This document shows positions 1 to 5,473 of a stretch of 10,417 nt of DNA, one piece after another. The stretch comes from Hellea balneolensis. GTDB taxonomy: Bacteria; Pseudomonadota; Alphaproteobacteria; Caulobacterales; Maricaulaceae. The DNA lies in contig QIKS01000182.1 of assembly GCA_003233025.1 (NCBI GenBank), positions 1-10,417 on the forward strand. Reading direction: 5' to 3'. A program made the translations under genes and the position numbers. The notes beneath the pieces were generated by a model. That model was not told the origin of the DNA, ran no database searches, and was given only the letters and a program-made list of their open reading frames with translations. Each line of letters begins with the position of its first letter. Position 1 is the first letter of the stretch.

Positions 1-1154
1 ATACCGCCCGTATTATTGATGGCCAGAGCGGGCGTCTGGCCACCAAATACTGGATCGTTTAAAAGCGTTGTATCGGGGTCGGTTATGATAATCGTAATTG
101 GTTCGCCGGCGACCGTGTAGGAATTGTTTAACGTGCCTACCGGCCAAGGATTACTGTCCCAATCCAACACGGATGGTGCGCCTGGACAAAACAGGCTCGG
201 CACGGCGGGCGTGGCCGGGTTAACAGTTAACGTGTCAAAATCATCTTCCGTCGTCACGCCATTGCCCGGTACGGAATCCGGGTCAGATTGATCGGAGGTT
301 AATATTTCGGCAGTTGTCACAAATGAGCCGCTCGGATTGACGAAAGCGGTTATGGTCAAATTGGCCCCACTATTGAGTAAAGGCCCCGGAACACTCCAAA
401 GCCCCGTAATGTCATTATAGTCCCCGCCGCCTGTATCAAACACATAACTAAGGCCCGCCGGTAAATTGATATCAACACTAATCCCGTCAGCAGCCAATGC
501 CCCTGCATGAAAAACCGTAAAAACCAATTGCACATTGCTGCCAATATTGGGCGTTGTATCACTGGCGCTGATGTTGAGGGACAAATCCGCATCCGTCGCA
601 TGGGTGAAGAACAGCTCCCCGCGCAAAAACTCTCCCGTGTCAGCGCCAGGGAAGTCATCACAAATCGTCAACGTCCAGTCACCGACTGAATTTTCCCCGC
701 TAAATGCAGAAAGCCCATTATCAGGCATGACCAGATTTTCATAAGGCGGTGCAACCAGGCCGTCATTGGTATCGTGCGGCGGGTTATTGACCAAGACGGC
801 CCCGTCATCATCAAGCCTGATATTATAATTGTCCTGCATTGTCGCCGCAGTCGTATCAGAAACAATCAAATTGACACTTGTTCCCGCAGGGGAGCTTAGA
901 TCCAAACGAATATCACCGCGCCATGTGTGTGATGCCAAAAACCCGATATCGAGGTCGCCAACAAAAAAATCATCGCTGCCGGGGACTGTAAAAATCCGGG
1001 TGATATTGGCTGTGCCGCAAGCCACCGTCGCGTCAATATCTGCAGTTGTCGTATTGTTATAAGTGCTGGTTTGGGCACGCGCAGTGACGCCGCCAAAGAC
1101 CAAAACAATCACAGCCCATAGCGTCAAATATTTTATGGCCCGTAATTTAATCAT
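1..1154 (-). CDS. Secreted P-domain / DUF11-type protein, 3' end outside the window
   Basis: An open frame starts at ATG 1154-1152 and runs without a stop off the left edge, giving about 384 residues. Residues 1-27 form a signal peptide (MIKLRAIKYL, a hydrophobic core, then a cleavage site near ARA). Residues about 45-185 match the proprotein-convertase P (Homo B) domain: a GDLDIGF strand, HTWRGDIRLDLSSPAGT, and later VGDWTLTICDD with a closing LRGELFF strand. Two cysteines, near residues 46 and 165, could pair. Residues about 188-312 resemble a DUF11 beta-sandwich (ADLSLNISASD, INLPAGLSYVF, then DPDSVPGNG and TLTVNPA). P domains usually sit on secreted subtilisin-like proteases or surface adhesins, but no protease domain precedes this one, so any catalytic or anchoring part would lie beyond the edge. 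The start overlaps the stop of the preceding gene by 8 bases and lacks a clear Shine-Dalgarno, which suggests translational coupling. The domain calls are family recognition from sequence; the role of the whole protein is unknown. Confidence 0.85.
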   Translation of the reverse strand, partial: MIKLRAIKYLTLWAVIVLVFGGVTARAQTSTYNNTTTADIDATVACGTANITRIFTVPGSDDFFVGDLDIGFLASHTWRGDIRLDLSSPAGTSVNLIVSDTTAATMQDNYNIRLDDDGAVLVNNPPHDTNDGLVAPPYENLVMPDNGLSAFSGENSVGDWTLTICDDFPGADTGEFLRGELFFTHATDADLSLNISASDTTPNIGSNVQLVFTVFHAGALAADGISVDINLPAGLSYVFDTGGGDYNDITGLWSVPGPLLNSGANLTITAFVNPSGSFVTTAEILTSDQSDPDSVPGNGVTTEDDFDTLTVNPATPAVPSLFCPGAPSVLDWDSNPWPVGTLNNSYTVAGEPITIIITDPDTTLLNDPVFGGQTPALAINNTGG

Positions 1155-1716
1155 TATTAGGAACAATTATTGGTGGCGGCCTGGACGGGTTGGGGTTTTG
1201 CTTGTTTTTCTCATCTCTCTCTTTTTTCGCACGGGCCAAAGCGTAAGTCTCACTTCCGTCTTCGCCCCGACGGCGATCAATGACAAGCCCAGAGATACCC
1301 GCTGGTTGATACGTGACCATAATTGTCACAAGGCGCGCTTGATCTGGTTGATTATTTGTATTGGCTATGTCCCAAACATGATTATCCCCGCGAAGTGATG
1401 TGGGAGGCCCATATTTACGGGTGATGATATCCAGATAATTTCCTGCCTGATCCGGGCTGTCATCTAATGTTTTATTATATTTAAGCCTTGCGCTTTTTCG
1501 GGGTTGATTGCGCCCGCTTTGTCCGACAGAGGCACCGATTTTTTCAGCGGTAGCACCAGCCTGCGGCGGTTTGGCAGCCATTTCCACGCTCTGCACGGCA
1601 AATTCAAAGGGGTCGTCTTCCACTTTCGATTGCCCAAATGCCGCCAAAGGCGCGCTCAAAACCAAACATCCGCCGATTAAAAATGCGCCATAAATATTCC
1701 AAGACAGCTTCTTCAT
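1147..1716 (-). CDS. Secreted protein of unknown function, 189 aa
   Basis: I do not recognise this family. Residues 1-28 form a signal peptide (MKK, a hydrophobic core around residues 9-25, a cleavage site near AAFG), so the product should be periplasmic or exported; C17 is inside the hydrophobic core and does not make a convincing lipobox. After a low-complexity Ala/Gln/Ser-rich stretch (about 45-75) comes a compact segment (about 90-150: YLDIITRKYGPP, HVWDIAN, ARLVTIMVTYQP, ISGLVIDRR), probably a small alpha/beta domain. The tail (160-189) is Lys/Asn/Pro-rich and looks disordered. The start is supported by AAGAAAGG about 7 bases upstream and by the signal peptide. The stop lies inside the start region of the P-domain gene (shared ATGATTAA), so the two are probably co-transcribed and may act in the same surface process; that link is inferred from position alone. 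Confidence 0.82.
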   Translation of the reverse strand: MKKLSWNIYGAFLIGGCLVLSAPLAAFGQSKVEDDPFEFAVQSVEMAAKPPQAGATAEKIGASVGQSGRNQPRKSARLKYNKTLDDSPDQAGNYLDIITRKYGPPTSLRGDNHVWDIANTNNQPDQARLVTIMVTYQPAGISGLVIDRRRGEDGSETYALARAKKERDEKNKQNPNPSRPPPIIVPNND

Positions 1717-1820
1717 CCCACAGCCTTTCTTAAAATTCTTTAAAATCGTAGATGCAGAGGCTTAAGAAAAGGGAAATATTGCTGTAAATGCACATTAAAG
1801 TGGTGCCTTCGCGCCTACAA

Positions 1821-1879
1821 CCAAATCCGCTTAAATGGTTACTGCGCCTCACACAGCGCCAAATCTATCCTTATGGTTA
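1821..1879. repeat. Two direct copies of a gapped motif, CCAAATC-N7-ATGGTTA
   Basis: Copy 1 is 1821-1841 and copy 2 is 1859-1879. All 14 fixed positions match, while the 7-base spacers differ (CGCTTAA and TATCCTT). The copies are 38 bases apart in the same orientation. Conserved half-sites around a variable spacer are typical of protein binding sites. Relative to the candidate promoter at 1876-1904 they are centred near -80 and -42, positions often used by activators. The binding protein is unknown. Confidence 0.5.
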
Positions 1880-1904
1880 AATTACAGCAAAAAATGCGTA
1901 TAAA
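1876..1904 (+). promoter_or_regulatory. Candidate promoter for the M23 peptidase gene
   Basis: TATAAA at 1899-1904 matches 5 of 6 bases of the -10 consensus. GTTAAA at 1876-1881, with a 17-base spacer, is a weak -35 (3 of 6) and overlaps the end of the second CCAAATC-N7-ATGGTTA copy. A start point near 1911 would leave a leader of about 68 bases. A weak -35 with an adjoining repeat is what an activator-dependent promoter would look like. TTGAAA at 1917-1922 is an alternative -35 but has no good -10 partner. Confidence 0.35.
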
Positions 1905-1978
1905 ATTAGTTTTTTCTTGAAAATTTATTAAAACATCTATCCTATGCATATAGAAGTATTTAAAAAATCCGGGGTTAT

Positions 1979-3196
1979 ATGATTGAGCACTCATTTGCCA
2001 CTTGGCGTACGCGTATAATAAAGACGTTTCCAGAACGTCAGTTCATTCACAGAACCGGTGGGTCTGTGAGCTATTTCGTCTTGGGTACAAAAACCCAACT
2101 TGCTATGGCGGTCGCCGCAAGCGTTTTGACCCTGTGGTGCTTATTTACCCTGTTTAATGTTTTGTGGGGCCAAAGCCCCCTACGTTCATCAACAAAAGAA
2201 TTATATGTGCAAAAAGAGCATTATGAACGCTATCTTGTTGATCTACATGAACAGGAAAAAGACGCACGAAATTTATTAAAAGAACAACAAAGACAGTTTG
2301 AAGTCGCCGCGAAGACATTTGAAGAAAAACACAACACGATTTTGGCAATGATTACCCACGGCGCTTTTGTCAGTAACACGGCGGATATTGACACAACCAT
2401 TTACGCTCAAAGCAATGTCCTCATGTCTCCCCTGATCACTGAAACTGTTGCCCGCCAGCACAGAAAACAGATTGCCTCCAACGCTCCTATGCAAACGGGT
2501 ACGGTTTTAGATGCATCCCTCGTCAGTTTCGAAGGGCAACAAAACACCATATTGCTTACAGGTGAAACAAAATTGCTGAACACAATCGCGACAAACCGTG
2601 CCATTTTAAAAACAACAGGCATTCCCATCAACGACATTCTCAAACACAGTATTGACGGCATGGGCGGGCCTTATATCTCCCTAGCTGGCGAAAGAAAGCC
2701 CCTTGATGAAGCTGGCTTTTTACCCAGAATGGACACAATTAAAGCACGCACCGCAGAGGCCGCCGCTTTGAAAGACGCCTTAAAATCCACCCCGCTGGGC
2801 CACCCGATTGACGCCGAGCATTATATGACCAGCGCCTATGGGCGGCGTAAAGATCCATTTACCAAGCGGCCAACAATGCATCCGGGCATGGACATTGCTT
2901 CATATCATCTCGCACCGATTGTCGCGACGGCGAACGGAAAAATCAGCTTTTCCGGACGTCGGCCCGGTTACGGCAGAGTTGTTGAGATCGACCATGGCCA
3001 CGGTTTTAAGACACGATATGCGCATTTGGAAAAGTCTTATGTTAAGCGGGGCCAAACCGTGGAAAAAGGTGAAAAAATAGCCGGCATGGGTTCATCGGGC
3101 CGCAGCACCAGCACCCATCTGCACTATGAAATAACGTTTCAAAAACAAAAACAAGATCCAAACAAATTTTTAAAGGCCGGCCATTATGTTCAATAA
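1979..3196 (+). CDS. M23-family (LytM) peptidoglycan endopeptidase, membrane-anchored
   Basis: This is a 405-residue inner-membrane protein with a periplasmic zinc endopeptidase domain that should cut peptide cross-links in the cell wall. Residues 1-38 are a cytoplasmic arm (FPERQFIHRTGG), 39-62 a single membrane span, about 70-120 a coiled coil, and about 275-400 the LytM domain. All the zinc and catalytic residues are visible: H301 and D305 in HPGMD, H349 in RYAHL, and H380/H382 in HLHYE, so the enzyme is probably active. The ATG follows CGGGG at a usable distance, and the arm plus membrane span fit this start. The stop overlaps the bactofilin start by 11 bases. M23 peptidases paired with bactofilins are established shape determinants, for example LmdC-BacA of Hyphomonas neptunium and the Helicobacter Csd1/CcmA group, so this is probably a wall hydrolase positioned by the downstream bactofilin. 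The family call is secure; the LmdC-like role is inferred from architecture and neighbour. Confidence 0.93.
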   Translation: MIEHSFATWRTRIIKTFPERQFIHRTGGSVSYFVLGTKTQLAMAVAASVLTLWCLFTLFNVLWGQSPLRSSTKELYVQKEHYERYLVDLHEQEKDARNLLKEQQRQFEVAAKTFEEKHNTILAMITHGAFVSNTADIDTTIYAQSNVLMSPLITETVARQHRKQIASNAPMQTGTVLDASLVSFEGQQNTILLTGETKLLNTIATNRAILKTTGIPINDILKHSIDGMGGPYISLAGERKPLDEAGFLPRMDTIKARTAEAAALKDALKSTPLGHPIDAEHYMTSAYGRRKDPFTKRPTMHPGMDIASYHLAPIVATANGKISFSGRRPGYGRVVEIDHGHGFKTRYAHLEKSYVKRGQTVEKGEKIAGMGSSGRSTSTHLHYEITFQKQKQDPNKFLKAGHYVQ

Positions 3197-3632
3197 AACT
3201 CAGGATACCAAGCCTATGCCCTCCCCTAATGAACAAACAAAAAAAACCCATTCCGTGAAATCACACAACAATGCGCCTTCAATATTAAGCCACGACCTTG
3301 TCATTACCGGCGATGTCATAACCGATGGCGATATGCAGATCGAAGGCCGGCTTGAAGGCAATATCAAAGCAACGACGCTCACCATTGGCGAACAAGGCGC
3401 GGTTTCGGGAACAATTAAAGCGAGCGTTGTTAATATTCACGGCAAAGCAACCGGCAAAATCACGGCAACGACGATCCAAATCCATGCAACAGCCAATGTA
3501 ACAGCTGATCTTGTGCAAGACAATCTGAGCATAGAAAATGGTGCATTTTTTGACGGAAAATGTGCGCGTAAAACCAAAGCTCCTGTCAGTAAACCAGCAG
3601 ACACAACACCGCCCAAACCTCGCAAAAGCTAA
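3186..3632 (+). CDS. Bactofilin, polymer-forming cytoskeletal protein
   Basis: This is a 148-residue protein with a bactofilin core at about residues 32-125, seen as repeating short beta strands with regular hydrophobic and glycine positions (DLVITGDVITDGDMQIEG, then RLEGNIKA, GAVSGTIKA, VVNIHGKATG, IENGAFFDG). Bactofilins polymerise without nucleotide and often bind the inner face of the inner membrane, where they recruit cell-wall enzymes. The N-terminus MFNKTQ resembles the short membrane-targeting peptide described for Caulobacter BacA (MFSKQA), which favours this start over the ATG ten codons later. AAAGG about 9 bases upstream is a good ribosome binding site. The flanks outside the core are Pro/Lys/Thr-rich and probably disordered, as usual in the family. 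The start lies inside the end of the M23 gene, so the two are expected to be translated together. Confidence 0.95.
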   Translation: MFNKTQDTKPMPSPNEQTKKTHSVKSHNNAPSILSHDLVITGDVITDGDMQIEGRLEGNIKATTLTIGEQGAVSGTIKASVVNIHGKATGKITATTIQIHATANVTADLVQDNLSIENGAFFDGKCARKTKAPVSKPADTTPPKPRKS

Positions 3633-3676
3633 GCTTCGCGGACATTTGGGGTGACGCAACAAACATAGGAATTGCT

Positions 3677-4834
3677 ATGGATAGCTCGGCAAAAACCTCC
3701 CCGATAACAGCATTTTTCTCGCAGAGCCAGACCGGTGTATCAAGCTGGTGGAGTTGGCTTGTTGTTATCTGGTTTGCGCTGATTATCTGGATGTATGGCC
3801 AAGTTGTTTTTGGCATACCGATGATGATAGCCGCAATGGTTAGCGACCCTGAAATCCTCGATAGCTTGGAAGCACTCAGCGCCGATCAAGCCGGAGGGGC
3901 GCTGGAAAACCTATCCTCCCTCGCCGTATTTGCGTCACCGATTATTGCCATTTTGTTGTGGAAGTTCAGGGATGGTTTCTCAGCCAAGGCCCGAAAAACC
4001 GTTCTCATAATTGCAGCCAGTCAGGTTATATTATCGTTTTGCGCCTTCATTTATCTGGTCACCGCCTCCAACCAGCAGGTGGATGCAAGTTTCATCACAC
4101 AAATCCTTGGCAGCAATCCGGTGAGTTATATGTTCATGCTGCTGACCTTCCCCCCGCTTGCGCTTGGGCTATGGCTTGGGCAAAAACACATCCACAAGCG
4201 CTCGATTTTATCCTTGCACACCGCCCACGCATATTTTCGCTGGAAACGGTTGGGGTTTTCCATGTTGGTGTTTTGGCTGATAGCGGCGGGGCTTACCTAT
4301 CTGGGACATGTGAGCGGCAAAAGCGGTGTTGAACTTGTCTTTGACCCGGACGTGTTTTGGACATTTCTACTGGTCACTTTGCTGTTCATCCCCTTACAAT
4401 CGGCAACAGAGGAAATCGCACTGCGCGGTTATCTAAATCAAAGCCTTGGCCATTATATCAAAAATCCCTGGATTGTTTTTTTCATCACCAGTGCCGGTTT
4501 TGCGGCCTTGCATCTTGGCAATCCGGAAATTGCCGCCCGTAGCGGCGATACGCCTTTGCTCATTGCCATTAGCGGCTATTTCTTTTTTGGCTTTTTTGCC
4601 TGCATCCTGACCTGGATTGACGGCGGACTGGAAACCGCGATTGGGGTTCATGCAGCCAATAACATATTCGCTGCCAGCATTGTCGGCTATGAAAGCTCGG
4701 CTTTGCCCATACCAACAGTTTTCAAAGTACCGCTTAATACCAGCTATGACAGTATGATGGTTGTTGTCAGCCTATCGCTGATCTGCTTCATCATGTATAT
4801 AACTCGAAAACCGCTGATTTCTCAGAAAAGTTAA
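3677..4834 (+). CDS. CPBP-family intramembrane metalloprotease
   Basis: This 385-residue polytopic membrane protein has about eight hydrophobic segments. The CPBP (Abi/Rce1-like) motifs are in order: E245-E246-x3-R250 (EEIALRG), F275-x3-H279 (FAALH) and H325-x3-N329 (HAANN). All expected catalytic or metal-binding residues are present, so it is probably a functional intramembrane protease, although many bacterial members have no known substrate. The first half (about 1-200) adds extra membrane spans ahead of the CPBP core, making it longer than minimal family members. The ATG is preceded by AGGA at good spacing. It starts 44 bases after the bactofilin stop with no hairpin between, so it is probably in the same transcription unit. 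A role in wall or membrane-protein processing is possible but rests only on its neighbours. Confidence 0.92.
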   Translation: MDSSAKTSPITAFFSQSQTGVSSWWSWLVVIWFALIIWMYGQVVFGIPMMIAAMVSDPEILDSLEALSADQAGGALENLSSLAVFASPIIAILLWKFRDGFSAKARKTVLIIAASQVILSFCAFIYLVTASNQQVDASFITQILGSNPVSYMFMLLTFPPLALGLWLGQKHIHKRSILSLHTAHAYFRWKRLGFSMLVFWLIAAGLTYLGHVSGKSGVELVFDPDVFWTFLLVTLLFIPLQSATEEIALRGYLNQSLGHYIKNPWIVFFITSAGFAALHLGNPEIAARSGDTPLLIAISGYFFFGFFACILTWIDGGLETAIGVHAANNIFAASIVGYESSALPIPTVFKVPLNTSYDSMMVVVSLSLICFIMYITRKPLISQKS

Positions 4835-4880
4835 GATAATTTCATCTAAATCGGCCATTATTTCCAAGCTCAACCTTGTG

Positions 4881-4908
4881 TTGACAGGAAACTTGCCTTA
4901 TTTAGGCT
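4881..4908 (+). promoter_or_regulatory. Candidate promoter for the 46-residue membrane protein
   Basis: A perfect -35 box, TTGACA, lies at 4881-4886. With a 16-base spacer the best -10 is TAGGCT at 4903-4908, which matches only 3 of 6 bases. A start point near 4915 would give a leader of about 20 bases carrying just the ribosome binding site. The strong -35 and the 101-base gap after the protease gene favour a separate promoter, but the -10 is poor. Confidence 0.4.
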
Positions 4909-4935
4909 GATATCCACCCCTATGAAGGATCTAAG

Positions 4936-5076
4936 ATGGACATATTAAAATGGCTTTTGAAGATGAGCTTAATTATAGCGCTTTTGTTTATCGGCCTCAA
5001 AACAAATCCTAAGGACGAGCGCACAAATAATGAGCAAAAAGATAAAAAAGCGGCTATCGTCAGCCTGTTTTTTTAA
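4936..5076 (+). CDS. Small single-span membrane protein, 46 aa
   Basis: This short frame encodes MDILKWLLKM followed by a hydrophobic helix to about residue 21, then a charged tail (KTNPKDERTNNEQKDKK) ending in AAIVSLFF. I recognise no family. Support for a real gene is a strong ribosome binding site (AAGGA, 7 bases before the ATG), a TTGACA box about 50 bases upstream, and a clean membrane span followed by a hydrophilic tail. The predicted topology is one inner-membrane helix with a lysine- and asparagine-rich soluble tail. Its last ten codons lie inside a hairpin and T-tract that looks like a transcription terminator, which is unusual and could mean either that the gene is compact or that the end of the frame is fortuitous. 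It lies 101 bases after the CPBP protease gene. Confidence 0.6.
   Translation: MDILKWLLKMSLIIALLFIGLKTNPKDERTNNEQKDKKAAIVSLFF
5044..5074. terminator. Probable bidirectional intrinsic terminator
   Basis: Six A (5044-5049) precede a stem GGCT (5052-5055) / AGCC (5062-5065) with a 6-base loop, followed by TG and seven T (5068-5074). With one bulged base the A- and T-tracts can extend the stem. Read on the plus strand this ends transcripts from the protease/small-protein side; read on the minus strand it ends in six T, 21 bases past the stop of the 77-residue gene. The GC core is only 4 pairs, so efficiency is uncertain. It overlaps the last codons of the 46-residue protein. Confidence 0.6.
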
Positions 5077-5087
5077 GCTAAAGCTTG

Positions 5088-5321
5088 TTATTGCACGGCT
5101 TGACGGCCTGATCGTGTCAGCCGACAAACAAGCCAATCTGGCTTAAGCGGGTTGGCAAACCATCTTTCCGCCAATCCTTTTTCCAAACAAGCATCTATTG
5201 TCCGCCGTGCAATTTCTTGCCCTGCCTCATCAAAAAGTGGTAATTTTCCACCGGGCTGATCCAGCCCTGCCCGCAAATACGCCTGTTCATTGGCGCCGAC
5301 GCCATTTTTAGCACCTGCCAT
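5088..5321 (-). CDS. Conserved small protein of unknown function, 77 aa
   Basis: This compact soluble protein has no signal peptide or membrane segment. Its sequence (YLRAGLDQPGGKLPLFDEAG, then TIDACLEKGLAERWF, KPDWLVCRLT, SGRQAV) has the composition and helix/strand alternation of a small winged-helix-like domain, and it resembles small conserved hypothetical proteins I know from alphaproteobacteria. The likely order is helix, loop with LPLFDE, helix TIDACLEKG, then a beta hairpin through WLVCRLT. Whether it binds DNA is not shown. The start is well supported: GGGGAG lies 5 bases upstream of the ATG. It is convergent with the 46-residue gene, sharing a terminator, and divergent from the 706-residue gene, sharing a 152-base control region. 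Confidence 0.82.
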   Translation of the reverse strand: MAGAKNGVGANEQAYLRAGLDQPGGKLPLFDEAGQEIARRTIDACLEKGLAERWFANPLKPDWLVCRLTRSGRQAVQ

Positions 5322-5372
5322 ATCGCTCCCCTACCCATTCCCATTCTTGCTTGCCCATTCTTCCTTGGCAGA

Positions 5373-5425
5373 ACTAAATACATTGTTTAGTCTTTTCCAA
5401 AGCTGACAATACTTGTAGACTAAAC
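5373..5425. promoter_or_regulatory. Candidate operator with three ACTAAA half-sites
   Basis: ACTAAA at 5373-5378 and its inverse TTTAGT at 5386-5391 form a palindrome with a 7-base spacer. A third copy, ACTAAA, lies at 5419-5424; together with flanking bases it forms a 9-base inverted repeat with the second (GTTTAGTCT 5385-5393 / AGACTAAAC 5417-5425). The cluster lies between two divergent genes, about 50-100 bases from each start, where a shared repressor or activator would bind. CTGACA at 5403-5408 and TATATT at 5431-5436 are promoter-like but badly spaced (22 bases). The regulator is unknown. Confidence 0.45.
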
Positions 5426-5473
5426 TCACATATATTTCCTTAACAAGCGAAAATTAGAATATAGGGGCCATCA

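Noticed and set aside
356..1108. Several short frames on both strands within the left-end gene
   Set aside because: A single open minus-strand frame through 1-1154 with a signal peptide, P domain and DUF11-like domain explains the region; the short frames are its shadows.
1730..1743. TTAA-N6-TTAA resembling a CtrA site, upstream of the 189-residue gene
   Set aside because: The CtrA consensus needs a 7-base spacer (TTAA-N7-TTAA). This one has 6 in an AT-rich tract and is likely fortuitous.
3285..3662. A 125-codon minus-strand frame opposite the bactofilin gene
   Set aside because: The plus-strand bactofilin is unmistakable over the same bases, and the antisense product is Cys/Arg/Phe-rich with no recognisable fold.
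5075..5086. AAGCT-AA-AGCTT inverted repeat after the small gene
   Set aside because: Five pairs with a 2-base loop is too small to fold well, and the hairpin with T-tract just upstream is the better terminator.
5195..5383. A 62-codon minus-strand frame overlapping the 77-residue gene
   Set aside because: The 77-residue frame has the better ribosome binding site and a protein-like, conserved-looking sequence; the other is a frame-shifted shadow.
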